The notes beneath the pieces are model-generated. The model saw only the letters and a program-made list of their open reading frames with translations. It did not search any database and had not been told where the DNA came from. DNA of 64,000 nt, taken from the NCBI RefSeq assembly GCF_019426345.1, contig NZ_JAHLLW010000018.1, positions 31,275 to 95,274 on the forward strand, in the 5' to 3' direction. Source of the stretch: Marinomonas lutimaris (GTDB lineage: Bacteria > Pseudomonadota > Gammaproteobacteria > Pseudomonadales > Marinomonadaceae). This document shows positions 1 to 8,874 of this stretch, in pieces; within the stretch, counting starts at the first letter, position 1; every line of letters starts with the position of its first letter. A program made the translations under genes and the position numbers.

Positions 1-37
1 TTTCGCCTCGGTTAGCAATCAATACCTTATCGAGCAT
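1..37 (-). CDS. accC: Biotin carboxylase, first 12 codons (partial)
   Basis: Only the beginning of the gene is inside the window; it runs off the left edge on the minus strand. The ATG at 35-37 opens a reading frame MLDKVLIANRGE, the typical N-terminus of the biotin carboxylase subunit of acetyl-CoA carboxylase (ATP-grasp fold, carboxylates biotin carried by AccB). It starts 20 bp after the accB stop codon, the usual accB-accC operon. The identification rests on 12 residues plus context. Confidence 0.85.
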   Translation of the reverse strand, partial: MLDKVLIANRGE

Positions 38-57
38 GATGAAACCTTTGCGTTGGA

Positions 58-504
58 TTAAATGATAGTAATAAGAGGCTGGTCAAATTCAACTGGCTCG
101 CCGTCTTCAACAAGGATAGCGCCAATTGTACCAGACTTATCTGCTTCAATTTGGTTCATCATTTTCATTGCTTCAACGATACAGATAGTATCGCCAACAT
201 TTACTTTTTGGCCTACTTCGATGAAAGGCTTAGCACCTGGCGCAGAAGATTTGTAGTAAGTACCGACCATTGGAGAGTTTACAGTGTGACCAGCGATAGC
301 TGCAGGAGCTTCTGGCGCTGCAGTAGAAGCAGCAACTGGTGCAGCAGCAGGAGCTGCCATCATTGGAGCGGCCATCATAGGTGCTTGAACTGGAGCACCG
401 CCACGGCTAATACGAACAGCTTCTTCGCCTTCTTTGATTTCAATCTCATAGACGTTAGATTCTTCTAAAAGTTCGATTAGCTTTTTGATTTTACGAATGT
501 CCAT
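58..504 (-). CDS. accB: Biotin carboxyl carrier protein of acetyl-CoA carboxylase
   Basis: AccB carries the biotin that shuttles carboxyl groups from AccC to the carboxyltransferase (AccAD) in the first step of fatty acid synthesis. The 148-residue protein has the expected form: an N-terminal segment ([16 protein letters not shown]), an Ala/Pro/Met-rich flexible linker at about 37-75, and a C-terminal biotinyl domain with the EAMKMMN motif, in which Lys114 is the biotinylated residue. Length is normal for the family. accC follows after 20 bp. In many gammaproteobacteria aroQ lies directly upstream; here the preceding 247 bp (505-751) hold no convincing gene and presumably carry the accB promoter, with dsbD beyond. 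Confidence 0.97.
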   Translation of the reverse strand: MDIRKIKKLIELLEESNVYEIEIKEGEEAVRISRGGAPVQAPMMAAPMMAAPAAAPVAASTAAPEAPAAIAGHTVNSPMVGTYYKSSAPGAKPFIEVGQKVNVGDTICIVEAMKMMNQIEADKSGTIGAILVEDGEPVEFDQPLITII

Positions 505-751
505 AATTACTCTCTTCTGTCTGTGTTGGTGTTTCAGTGGTTATGTTATCCACTGACTATTATGAATTCTGTGTACTGCTTGCGTTATCCAACAAACAGG
601 GCTTTTATAAAAAAACGAATTGTAAAAGCTTGTAACGCGAAATTATCGATAAAAAGCGTGATATTGTCCAGTTTTGCGTTAAAAAAACCGAAAAACGTTT
701 CTTGTGGTTTGTTTTTGATCAAAAGTAAACCTGTGTGCTTTTTGGTGAATA

Positions 752-2584
752 TTATTGGCCGATAGCACGATTTAAACGATCAATTAAAGTAGATTTGCTT
801 GGTTCTCCCATCAAAGTAAGTGTTTTACGTTCTTCGCCTTTATTGTCTAAAAAAACCAGTGATGGCGGGCCAAATAAGTTGAATTTCTGCATTAAAGCTT
901 GATTTTTTACTGAGTTTTTTGTGACATCTACTCTAATCAGTTGAACCTTATCAAGTAGTGGTAGCACGTCGGGTGAAGTAAACATGTCTTCTAATATTTT
1001 GCAGCTGATACACCAATCAGCATAAAGATCTAGCATAATAGGACGAGAGTCTTGATTTGCTATAATTACATCAAGTTCATCTAAATTCGTGATTGTGGCG
1101 TCAAATATTGCTTTCTCTTCTTGTGTTGTTGAGGGTGAGGATAGTTTTTTCAAGGGCTGTAGGGGACTGCTGCTACCTATTGTGCCACCAATAAACTCAA
1201 CACTGCCGATAAGGAAAAAGGCCAAGGCAAAAAACCAGCGAATAGGGTGTGAGGCGATTTGATAAGCTCGATGGATAAAATAGCTGCTTATTGCAATAGA
1301 AAGAAGGCTCCAAAGATATAAATGGCTACTTATTGGTAGCCAACGAGTAATTAGCCAGATTGCCATAGCAAGCAAGCCAAAGCCCATCAATACCTTAATG
1401 TCGTGTAGCCACTCGCCGCTTTTAGGTAATACTTTCGGGCCAAAAAGACCGACCAGTAACAGTGGAGCCCCCATGCCAAGCGCCATAACAAAAAGCATCA
1501 TCGCGCCATACCACGCATCGCCTTGACTACTTATATAAAGCAGAGCACCAGCAAGCGGTGCAGACACACAAGGGGAGACAATTAGCGTAGACAAAACCCC
1601 AGCGATAAAAATGCTGGTTGTGGATTTCCAAGCCGAGCCTGTTGATTTGGTCGACACTTGAAGGCGTTGTTGCCATGAACTTGGCAGTCTTATTTCATAG
1701 ACGCCGAACATTGCTAGGGCAAGTAGTACAAAGACAATTGCGCTACCAATTAATAAAATAGGATTTTGTAATTGAGCTTGTAAATTGAGTTGGGTGCCAA
1801 AAATACCAACCAATCCACCAATAGCGGCATAGGTTAGCGCCATGGCTAACACATAAACAAAGCTGTAATAAAATGCGCCTAACTTTGAATGACGAGTGCC
1901 AACCACAATCGCACTGACAATAGGAACCATTGGGAGCACGCAAGGGGTTAACGACAAAAGTAAACCCAAGCCAAAGACGGCAATAAGTGTTGTCCAAATG
2001 TTATCATTGCTAAGTAACTGACTGACGGATTGTGCTTCAGAAGGAGCAAGATCTGCGTTGGAAGATTGGGAGCTTTCTGCTCTAGGTTGTGATTCGGCTA
2101 AACGCTTTTCTGGAGACGATAAAGGTTCGGGAACCGTAAATTGAATCGGCATTTTCTGTGGAGCATAACATAGGCCTTTATCAGCACAGCCTTGGTAAGA
2201 AAGTATCGCATTTACTTCAGTGCCAGCCGCAAGTTTGATGTCGTAATAAATAGGCAGTGTCAATTTATCTCGATAAACGGTTACTTCACCATAATAAGGA
2301 TCTTGTTTTGTTTCCCCGGCAGGAAAGGGTGAGAAATGCAGTTTATCCGCCTGTTCTCCAGACAAGATGAATTGTTCTTGATATAAATAGTAACCATCAT
2401 TGATTTGCCATGTGGCCATTAATTTTCCGTCTTTAGGTGCGGAAATAGATAGCTGAAATGCTTGATCGACGGGTAAAAATTCTGGTTCTGAAAGGCTTGA
2501 TGTAGGGCCAAACGTAAAAGCATGAGAAATGTTTTGAAAGATCAGCAAAAAAAGTAGAACGAATAGGCGCATAAGTATCTTCAA
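752..2584 (-). CDS. dsbD: Thiol:disulfide interchange protein DsbD
   Basis: DsbD moves electrons from cytoplasmic thioredoxin across the inner membrane to periplasmic DsbC/DsbG and cytochrome c maturation proteins. The 610 residues show all three modules: a signal peptide (about 1-22), an N-terminal periplasmic domain with a cysteine pair in CADKGLCYAP, a membrane core of about eight helices with the paired cysteines in LTPCVLPM and SPCVSAPL, and a C-terminal thioredoxin-like domain with WCISCK. Length matches the family (about 570-610). It is divergent from the lipoprotein gene at 2683 and upstream of accB on the same strand. Confidence 0.96.
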   Translation of the reverse strand: MKILMRLFVLLFLLIFQNISHAFTFGPTSSLSEPEFLPVDQAFQLSISAPKDGKLMATWQINDGYYLYQEQFILSGEQADKLHFSPFPAGETKQDPYYGEVTVYRDKLTLPIYYDIKLAAGTEVNAILSYQGCADKGLCYAPQKMPIQFTVPEPLSSPEKRLAESQPRAESSQSSNADLAPSEAQSVSQLLSNDNIWTTLIAVFGLGLLLSLTPCVLPMVPIVSAIVVGTRHSKLGAFYYSFVYVLAMALTYAAIGGLVGIFGTQLNLQAQLQNPILLIGSAIVFVLLALAMFGVYEIRLPSSWQQRLQVSTKSTGSAWKSTTSIFIAGVLSTLIVSPCVSAPLAGALLYISSQGDAWYGAMMLFVMALGMGAPLLLVGLFGPKVLPKSGEWLHDIKVLMGFGLLAMAIWLITRWLPISSHLYLWSLLSIAISSYFIHRAYQIASHPIRWFFALAFFLIGSVEFIGGTIGSSSPLQPLKKLSSPSTTQEEKAIFDATITNLDELDVIIANQDSRPIMLDLYADWCISCKILEDMFTSPDVLPLLDKVQLIRVDVTKNSVKNQALMQKFNLFGPPSLVFLDNKGEERKTLTLMGEPSKSTLIDRLNRAIGQ

Positions 2585-2682
2585 TCAAATTGAGCGTATT
2601 GTGTAAATCCATATTTCACCACGCTGGATAGAAGGTGTAGACTATCAATCCACCTTTAAGTTGCCAATCGCAAGGAGACAAA

Positions 2683-3495
2683 TTGAGTAAAAACCTAGTT
2701 TCTTTTCTAATTGCTGTAGTTTTCCTGACAGGCTGTCAGGGAAATGTGAAGTCAACAGAGAAAGGTCAGCCTATACAGGACGTAGAAGTCAAAAAAGCTT
2801 TGCCTGCTAAGGCTTCTGTTAATCAATCAGTAGATATCGAAAAGCCCGCGACAAAAGCGTCGCAACCTAAAGTAATCAAAGCTCCAACGGCTTTTGAGCG
2901 ATTAACACAGCGTTTGATCGAGCAAGGCGAAATGGCATTGTCTGAAGAGCGATTTTTAACGCCAGTAGACGACAACGCTAACTTGTATTTTCAAGCAGCA
3001 CTAGGGCGAGATCCTGGTAACTTTCGTGCAACTCAAGGCATTACTGCCATTGTTGATGTGTATACGCAATGGGCATGGCAAGCGGCTAGAAACGGTGATT
3101 ATAAGAAGGCTGCAAAATATTTAGATTCTGCACGCTCCGTTAATCCAGAAGATCCTGCCATCATAGAAATGACCTCACGTGTAAGTGATTTAAAAGCAAA
3201 ACGACAGCAGGCGGCTAAAGTTTCAAAAACAAAGCCAGAGCCGAAAGTGCTAAAGGAAGGTCAGTTTTTATTGCCCGAAACACTTTTTAGTCTAAGTGAA
3301 GAAGAGATAATCGCAAAAATTCAGCCTATTATAGATGAAGTGGCAAAAGCAGATCGCCCCGTCGCTATTTACTGGCCAAATGACAAACAAGCACGTTTGA
3401 TTTATCAAATCATTAATAGCCGTGTTCCCGAATTTCGTGTACGTGCGATGACATACCATCGTGCTGATTACATGGTCGAATTACAACAAGATTAA
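2683..3495 (+). CDS. TPR-like lipoprotein of unknown function
   Basis: A TTG start is chosen because a good ribosome binding site (AAGGAGA at 2672-2678) sits just before it and because it opens a lipoprotein signal peptide: hydrophobic residues 5-15 and lipobox LTGC with Cys18. Gln/Lys/Pro-rich residues 19-65 look like a flexible tether. The middle (about 70-175) is helical with TPR-like spacing (ANLYFQAALGRDPGN, KKAAKYLDSARSVNPEDPA). The C-terminal 60 residues contain no motif I recognise. Twelve bases separate it from the DUF2333 gene, so the two are probably one operon. Likely a membrane-anchored periplasmic scaffold; the exact role is unknown. Confidence 0.8.
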   Translation: MSKNLVSFLIAVVFLTGCQGNVKSTEKGQPIQDVEVKKALPAKASVNQSVDIEKPATKASQPKVIKAPTAFERLTQRLIEQGEMALSEERFLTPVDDNANLYFQAALGRDPGNFRATQGITAIVDVYTQWAWQAARNGDYKKAAKYLDSARSVNPEDPAIIEMTSRVSDLKAKRQQAAKVSKTKPEPKVLKEGQFLLPETLFSLSEEEIIAKIQPIIDEVAKADRPVAIYWPNDKQARLIYQIINSRVPEFRVRAMTYHRADYMVELQQD

Positions 3496-3507
3496 GGTAG
3501 GTCAACA

Positions 3508-4524
3508 ATGTCGTGGTTAGCGAATAAGTTCCAAGGTTTAAAGCCAAGTATTAATTTCTCAAGTGTCGGGAAAGTCGTCGCGTCTGCTGTGCTCATTGCC
3601 GCTGTACTATTGAGCTTTTTGGGCATGTATTGGAGCAGCGAACCTGATCAGTTTGATGTTGTGGCTAGTGCAAAAGAACAAGCCACGGAACGCGGTTACT
3701 TAAATAACAGTAAAAAACTGGCTGTTGGCTACACGACTGCCAGCACATTGCACACCATAATGGCGACATTACTGGATAAACCAGGTGGCTTCATTAGCAA
3801 TGACATACTTCCTCCAGGTGTGTTTATGGACAACATGCCAGCATGGGAATTTGGTGTATTGGTTCAGTCTCGCGATTTGGCTAGAGCGTTTCGTAAAGAG
3901 TTTAGCCGCTCTCAGTCCCAGTCCACAGAAGACGTGAATTTGAAAATCGCTGAGCCGCAATTCAACTTCGATAACAAAAGCTGGGCCTTGCCGTCTAGTG
4001 AAAGTGAATATCGTCGTGGCAATAAAGAGCTAATGGAATACCTTGATCGTTTAGCGGGTCAATCAAATAATAAAGCGCAATTCTACGCCCGTGCAGACAA
4101 TCTTGCAGACTGGTTGTCAGACGTCAGCACTCGTCTTGGTAGCTTGTCTCAGCGTCTATCAGCAAGCGTAATAGAAGACAAACCTCAGCTAGAATCAGAC
4201 GAAAATACCCGTTACGTGCGTACGCCTTGGTTGAAAGTGGACGACGTTTTCTACGAAGCTCGTGGTACAAGCTGGGCACTGATTCATATACTACGCGCAG
4301 TAGAGGTGGATTTTATTTATACCTTACAAGATAAAAACGCGCTGGTTAGCCTGCGTCAAATCATTCGTGAACTCGAAGCGACCCAAGCCAATGTGTGGTC
4401 ACCATTCATCTTAAATGGCAGTGGCTTTGGCGTATTGGCGAACCATTCCTTGGTTATGGCTTCTTATATAGCACGTGCAAATACCGCGATTATCGACCTA
4501 CGTCGTTTGCTTGAACAGGGCTAG
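3508..4524 (+). CDS. DUF2333 family inner-membrane protein
   Basis: A 338-residue protein with a short cytoplasmic N-terminus, one transmembrane helix at about 21-43 and a long periplasmic, mainly helical domain. The block GYTTASTLHTIMATLLDKPG followed by DNMPAWEFG is characteristic of DUF2333, a proteobacterial family without an assigned biochemical function. It lies 12 bp after the lipoprotein gene and is probably co-transcribed with it; the pair could form an envelope complex (inference). Family call is fairly secure, function unknown. Confidence 0.85.
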   Translation: MSWLANKFQGLKPSINFSSVGKVVASAVLIAAVLLSFLGMYWSSEPDQFDVVASAKEQATERGYLNNSKKLAVGYTTASTLHTIMATLLDKPGGFISNDILPPGVFMDNMPAWEFGVLVQSRDLARAFRKEFSRSQSQSTEDVNLKIAEPQFNFDNKSWALPSSESEYRRGNKELMEYLDRLAGQSNNKAQFYARADNLADWLSDVSTRLGSLSQRLSASVIEDKPQLESDENTRYVRTPWLKVDDVFYEARGTSWALIHILRAVEVDFIYTLQDKNALVSLRQIIRELEATQANVWSPFILNGSGFGVLANHSLVMASYIARANTAIIDLRRLLEQG

Positions 4525-4531
4525 CGAGTTA

Positions 4532-5035
4532 ATGTCACCCAGTCATAGCAGGGAAATTCGTCTAGCAGTATTAGACGATGCCCCTGCGATATTAGACATC
4601 TTTCAGCATTGCGACCTTTTTGCCAGCACAGGTCATCGACAAGACAATATAGGCTTGATCGACGTCATGGACTGGCTAGAAAGCGTCACCGATAACCACC
4701 CTTTGTTAGTCCTAGAAGAACAGGGCAATGTGATTGCTTGGTGCTCTGTCGAACCTTTTTATGGCTTGCCAGCTTTTGATACTGCTTACGAAATCAGCAT
4801 CTATGTCTCGCCAAACAGGCAAGGAAAAGGAATTGGCACACAGCTATTTCAATACCTAGAAGCGAATAGACCAGAGCTTGGTTTCACTCATCTCGTTGCC
4901 TACATCTATGCCAGCAACCTTGATAGCCAAGGTTTCTTAACACGTCAAGGGTTTGATCAATGGGGACTATTACCGAATATTGCTCAGAATGAACAGATTA
5001 AAGAAGACGTGTTTATTCTTGGAAGAGAGTTTTAG
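4532..5035 (+). CDS. GNAT N-acetyltransferase, phosphinothricin acetyltransferase-like
   Basis: The reading frame extends upstream to a GTG at 4475, but that would overlap the previous gene by 50 bp; the ATG at 4532 starts the first GNAT strand (REIRLAVLDDAPAILDIF) and gives 167 residues, normal for this family. Acetyl-CoA binding motif A is present as VSPNRQGKGIGTQLF (R/Q-x-x-G-x-G/A). The order of motifs and the IRLA..D..AI..I opening resemble the Pat/Bar-like branch that acetylates small amino-acid-like compounds. Substrate cannot be told from sequence. Located 7 bp after DUF2333, perhaps read through from it. Confidence 0.85.
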   Translation: MSPSHSREIRLAVLDDAPAILDIFQHCDLFASTGHRQDNIGLIDVMDWLESVTDNHPLLVLEEQGNVIAWCSVEPFYGLPAFDTAYEISIYVSPNRQGKGIGTQLFQYLEANRPELGFTHLVAYIYASNLDSQGFLTRQGFDQWGLLPNIAQNEQIKEDVFILGREF

Positions 5036-5060
5036 TTCTTCAGGTATATTTGTTTCCTTT

Positions 5061-5456
5061 CAAGGGCTTTGCCTTCCTAACCTTTATTCCGCTCTTTAAT
5101 TCAGGAAAAAGCTGAGCGGGTAACTTTTGCCCTCTGTTTAATTCAGAAAAGTACAAAAGTAACCAAAAGGTCTCTTTAATCGGGCTATCGCCCAAACGTC
5201 TCATTCATTTTGTTCTATATTGGTTTGGTAAGACGATTTTTACCGTAAGGCATAGATTGGCTTCTCTGTTTGTGAAAGTCTTTCTGTTAATGACCCTGAA
5301 ACTCCATAAAGTCGCGCAACTTCGTCGCGTCGAACTGACTTCTTCGTAGCTAATCGTCTACAAATTTATACCCGATACCGTAATACCAGTCGTAGGGCGG
5401 ATGAGGAAGGTACGACCGTGATCCGCCGGAGAAAGCGGAGCTTTCATTTTCTAAGG
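5061..5456 (+). repeat. Dispersed modular repeat, copy A (forward)
   Basis: The gap 5036-5506 has no credible gene. It is filled by a repeat shared with at least five other places in the window. Recognisable modules in order: GCTGAGCGGGTAACTTTT, CGGGCTATCGCCCAAACGTC, GTAAGGCATAGATTG, then GACCCTGAAACTCCATAAAG and the adjoining GTCGCGCAACTTCGTCGCGT (5290-5330), and an inverted-repeat-rich tail with GTACGACCGTGATCCGCC and GAAAGCGGAGCTTTC. Modules have internal dyads and could fold in RNA. Confidence 0.85.
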
Positions 5457-5506
5457 TGGTTATCCTTCGGAGCGATAAAAACACCACGGTTAAAATATTT
5501 TGTTTT

Positions 5507-6403
5507 CTAAATAGAGCGATTATCCATTAAGTGACGCATTTGCTCTGTTATCCAATCTGTTAGTTTGTTGTTTGGGCTGTCGAGTCGTTTCACTATGCCT
5601 ATTTCAATTAATGGATCCGTTAAGAAATCGCTTTTAGCGATTTTTATTTGCTCAAAAAACCAATGAGCTTTGGCAATATGTTCTGGAACAATGGCCCAGC
5701 CTTGATTCTGCGTTACCAATTCACAAATCAAATAATAACTGTCTAAATCCCAATGATCTGGGCTTAGAGCATTTTCGCGGTTCTCTCCTGAACGGTTACA
5801 GAGTACGAACTGACGGTATTGCTGTAGCTGCGAAAGACTCAGTACGCCTACTTTAGCAAGAGGGTGCTTTTTACCGACAATCAGGATTTTTTTAAAATAT
5901 CCCAAAGACTGCAAGGTTAACTTTGGTGGCAAGGCACTGTTGCTAATCATAAAACCAATGTCGGCTTTTTTATTAGCAATGGCATTGGCAATATCGTCTT
6001 GTGATCCGTTAGTAATAACCAAATGCGTGTTGGGAAATAAATCGCCAACTTGAGAGAAAATAGAGTGAATGGTTTCCAGTGGCAAGGCTTCATCTAGAGC
6101 GATGCGCAACGAAATAGGTTCTTTGTTTGCCGCTGATAACGCACGTGAGTCTAAGCGTAAACATTGGTTAAGTACCGCTCGCGCTTCGGGAAGCATTTCT
6201 TTGCCAAGAGGTGTCAATACGGGGAATTTAGAGCTGCGATCAAATAATTCAAACCCTAAATCCAATTCTAAATTGGCGATGGCGCTGCTGATGCGCGATT
6301 GTGCCTTTTGTAATTGCCTTGCTGCTGCCGAAAAAGAGCCCAGCTCAGCGGCGGTAACAAACGCCAGTAACTGATCCAGTGTCCAATTCATTTCTTTGCT
6401 CAT
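5507..6403 (-). CDS. LysR-family transcriptional regulator
   Basis: Full-length LysR protein (298 aa). Residues 7-66 are the winged helix-turn-helix (LDQLLAFVTAAELGSFSAAA, then ARQLQKAQSRISSAIANLE), followed by the linker helix and a substrate-binding domain of two alpha/beta lobes (about 93-295, beginning LRIALDEALPLETI). It is divergently transcribed from the MATE transporter at 6528 with 124 bp between the starts, the usual arrangement in which the LysR protein controls its neighbour. A palindrome in the gap (6441-6459) is a candidate operator. Effector unknown; a toxic compound exported by the transporter is a reasonable guess. Confidence 0.93.
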   Translation of the reverse strand: MSKEMNWTLDQLLAFVTAAELGSFSAAARQLQKAQSRISSAIANLELDLGFELFDRSSKFPVLTPLGKEMLPEARAVLNQCLRLDSRALSAANKEPISLRIALDEALPLETIHSIFSQVGDLFPNTHLVITNGSQDDIANAIANKKADIGFMISNSALPPKLTLQSLGYFKKILIVGKKHPLAKVGVLSLSQLQQYRQFVLCNRSGENRENALSPDHWDLDSYYLICELVTQNQGWAIVPEHIAKAHWFFEQIKIAKSDFLTDPLIEIGIVKRLDSPNNKLTDWITEQMRHLMDNRSI

Positions 6404-6440
6404 AAAATGGTTACTCTCGCGGCATAGATAATGGCTTAAT

Positions 6441-6459
6441 CCATCCTATAAACGGATGG
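6441..6459. promoter_or_regulatory. Inverted repeat between divergent LysR and MATE genes (candidate operator)
   Basis: CCATCC-TATAAAC-GGATGG is a 6-bp perfect dyad with a 7-bp spacer, about 40 bp upstream of the LysR start and 70 bp upstream of the MATE start. Size and position suit a LysR-type binding site, but the assignment is inferred from position alone. Confidence 0.35.
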
Positions 6460-6527
6460 TAACTAACTTTCTTATATCTCAATTGTATATATTATGCCTG
6501 CATTCTTACTTTCTGGATATTTAAGTT

Positions 6528-7907
6528 ATGCAAGCCGCTCCACAGGTTCAACCGTCACAATCCGTTGCTCGAACGTTTTGGCGTTTTGCCATTCCTTCCA
6601 TCGTCGCTATGTTAGTCAGTGGTCTGTATCAGATCATTGATGGCTTCTTCGTTGGTCACTTTGTTGGTGCAGACGGACTCGCAAGCATCAATATGGCCAT
6701 TCCATTGCTTGGTTTAATCATGGGCTTTGGTTTGCTTGTGGGTATGGGCGGCGGCAGCGTATTGTCTAAATATCGTGGCGAGAACAACCTTGCTGCCACT
6801 CAAGCAACACTCGTCACGGCGCTTTTCTTGATCATTTTGATCGGCTTATTGGCCACTGTCGTGTTTATCGTTTTTGGTCAGAGTCTGCTCAATATTCAAG
6901 GCGCAACGGGCATCACTCTAGAAATGAGCTGGGGTTATGTGCAAATAATGTCGTTTGGTGCACTGATTTCGATTGGTGCCAGTGCCATGCCGATGCTGGT
7001 CCGAAATGATGACAGCCCCAACCTTGCGACAGTATTTATTGTTGCAGGCGCTTTGACGAACATTGTCTTGGACTATGTTTTCTTAGCCCATCTTGATATG
7101 GGATTAAAAGGCGCGGCCATTGCCACCTTAATTGCTCAACTGGCGACCTGTATTTTGTGTCTACGTTACTTTACCTCGTCAAAAGCCAAAACCAAGCTAG
7201 CGGTTAAACAACTCGATAAAACCATCGCCATTCGTATCGTGCAATTGGGTGCGTCAAACTTAGTGATGTTTATCTATTTTAGCTTCGTCATGGCGTTCCA
7301 TAACATGCAATTTATGGCCTACGGAGACACTACGCAACTAGCTGCCTTCGCGATTGTTGGCTACTTAGCGAGTTGCTACTACTTCTTCGCCGAAGGCTTA
7401 GTTAGCGGCTTGCAGCCACCGGTTAGTTACTACCTAGGCGCCAAGCAATACAAACGCATTACCGAAACCGTAAAACTGGCTTTTTCTGTCACCGTTGGAT
7501 CCGGTATCGCCTTGGTCATACTGTTTAATATTTTTCCAGAGATCTTTATCAGCATCTTTACCACAGGCAACGACGCATTGCTTGAAGCAAGCAAAAACGG
7601 CATTCGCCTACATTTAATGGCACTGTTTTTAGACGGCTTTTTATTTATGGCGTCCATCTACTTTGTTGCCGTCGGTAAAAGCGGGCAAGCCCTGTTTGTC
7701 TCAGTCGGCAACATGTTGATACAGTTTCCATTCCTATTCATCTTACCGAAATACCTAGGCATTGATGGGGTTTGGTTAGCCGTTCCTCTATCCAACATCG
7801 CCTTCGCATTGATCGTATTGCCGATGCTACTGATCAACCTGAAAGGACTGATGAAAATGCATAGACAGCAGAACAATATAGATGGAGGCGTGGTTGTTTG
7901 CCAGTGA
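6528..7907 (+). CDS. MATE-family multidrug efflux transporter
   Basis: A 459-residue polytopic inner-membrane protein with about twelve predicted helices in two homologous halves, as in MATE (multi-antimicrobial extrusion) cation-coupled exporters. The N-terminal VARTFWRFAIPSIVAMLVSG and the QIIDGFFVGHFVGADGLASI stretch in the first helices are typical of the DinF/NorM-type superfamily branch with conserved D and G positions. Length is standard. It is divergent from a LysR regulator that likely controls it and is followed by a strong hairpin terminator. Substrate unknown. Confidence 0.93.
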   Translation: MQAAPQVQPSQSVARTFWRFAIPSIVAMLVSGLYQIIDGFFVGHFVGADGLASINMAIPLLGLIMGFGLLVGMGGGSVLSKYRGENNLAATQATLVTALFLIILIGLLATVVFIVFGQSLLNIQGATGITLEMSWGYVQIMSFGALISIGASAMPMLVRNDDSPNLATVFIVAGALTNIVLDYVFLAHLDMGLKGAAIATLIAQLATCILCLRYFTSSKAKTKLAVKQLDKTIAIRIVQLGASNLVMFIYFSFVMAFHNMQFMAYGDTTQLAAFAIVGYLASCYYFFAEGLVSGLQPPVSYYLGAKQYKRITETVKLAFSVTVGSGIALVILFNIFPEIFISIFTTGNDALLEASKNGIRLHLMALFLDGFLFMASIYFVAVGKSGQALFVSVGNMLIQFPFLFILPKYLGIDGVWLAVPLSNIAFALIVLPMLLINLKGLMKMHRQQNNIDGGVVVCQ

Positions 7908-7916
7908 CATCCCGAT

Positions 7917-7944
7917 AAAGAACACTTTGTTCAAAGTGTTCTTT
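7917..7944 (+). terminator. Intrinsic terminator after the MATE gene
   Basis: A 13-bp perfect inverted repeat (AAAGAACACTTTG / CAAAGTGTTCTTT) with a nominal 2-nt loop, starting 9 bp after the stop codon and followed by ATTT. Flanking A/T runs make it plausible in both directions. Confidence 0.75.
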
Positions 7945-7953
7945 ATTTGCTTC

Positions 7954-8225
7954 CATTCAAACGCTTTGTATTCCTAACCTTTTTTCCGCTCTGCTGAGCG
8001 GGTAACTTTTTGTAAGCGCCCAAAAAGTGACCAAAAATTCGCTTTGTCGGGCTATCGCCCAAACGTCTCATTTACTTAGTTTAATGTTGCGTTTAGCAAG
8101 ACGATTTTTATCGTAAGGCATAGATTGGCTTTTCTGTTTGTGAAAGTCTTTCTGTTAATGACCCTGAAACTCCATAAAGTCGCGCAACTTCGTCGCGTCG
8201 AACTGACTTTTTCGTAGCTAATAGT
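7954..8225 (+). repeat. Dispersed modular repeat, copy B (forward)
   Basis: Most of the 7945-8407 gap. Same modules as copy A: TTCCGCTCTGCTGAGCGGGT, GGGCTATCGCCCAAACGTCT, GCAAGACGATTTTTATCGTA, CATAGATTGGCTTTTCTGTT, and the conserved block with AACTCCATAAAGTCGCGCAA (8167-8186). The 3' tail module with the GTACGACCGTGATCC sequence is missing here; instead an unrelated GAAAGCGAAGCTTTC dyad lies near 8273-8290. The rest of the gap shows nothing recognisable apart from the upstream region of the next gene. Confidence 0.85.
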
Positions 8226-8407
8226 AGGGTTGTCATGAGCGTAGCGACTCTCTTAATCAAAAAAAACGCTGTTGAAAGCGAAGCTTTCTTGGTTGAGTGC
8301 TTTTGATAAAAACAAACAACCTATCAAATTGATATGTTATGGTTCGGTTATGAGAGAAAGTAATGTCATAGTCTTAACTTTAGTTTGGGTTCATTAGGAG
8401 TAAAACT

Positions 8408-8848
8408 ATGTATCACTATACAGAATGTGGCTTGCCTAACGTCTATCTAAAAAACGGTTTTACCATTGAGCATATAGACGGCGAAGACTACACCAGCATT
8501 GATGATATGAATAACTTACATGTCGCCATCGCGCAAACAATCGCAGACAGTCACACAGCTCTTCGTCCGGCTGAATTTAAGTTCTTACGCATAGAGTTAA
8601 ACCTATCGCAAAAAATGCTCGGACACCGCTTTGGTGTATCAGAACAAACGATAGCGCGTTACGAAAAAGGACAGTCAGAAATCCCCCGAACGACAGACGC
8701 TGCGCTTCGATCTCTATTTATGGAAAAACTAGAGAAAACAAACTCCGTCAGCTACTTTCTAGACCTTTTGTCTGATGCAGAAGCCCAACAAGCCGCAAAG
8801 GAAATATTACTGGAAGAAATTGACAACCGCTGGGGGATCGCGGTTTAG
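8408..8848 (+). CDS. Small helix-turn-helix regulator with N-terminal CGL-V-L-NG motif
   Basis: 146 residues. The N-terminus (MYHYTECGLPNVYLKNGF) resembles a conserved opening found in a family of stand-alone, antitoxin-like XRE regulators. The helix-turn-helix is at about 57-115: KFLRIELNLSQKMLGHRFGV then SEQTIARYEKGQSEIP. A strong Shine-Dalgarno (AGGAG at 8396-8400) precedes the ATG. No toxin-like gene adjoins it: both sides are filled by repeat copies B (forward) and C (reverse). It may therefore be an isolated accessory regulator. Family call moderate, target unknown. Confidence 0.8.
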   Translation: MYHYTECGLPNVYLKNGFTIEHIDGEDYTSIDDMNNLHVAIAQTIADSHTALRPAEFKFLRIELNLSQKMLGHRFGVSEQTIARYEKGQSEIPRTTDAALRSLFMEKLEKTNSVSYFLDLLSDAEAQQAAKEILLEEIDNRWGIAV

Positions 8849-8874
8849 CTAGTTGTTGAATTTAAATGTTTGAT

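Noticed and set aside
523..765. 80-codon plus-strand frame upstream of accB
   Set aside because: Composition is A/T-biased noise, there is no ribosome binding site, and it spans the accB promoter region.
8408..8848. Toxin-antitoxin pair at the HTH gene
   Set aside because: No second small gene on either side; flanks are repeat DNA.
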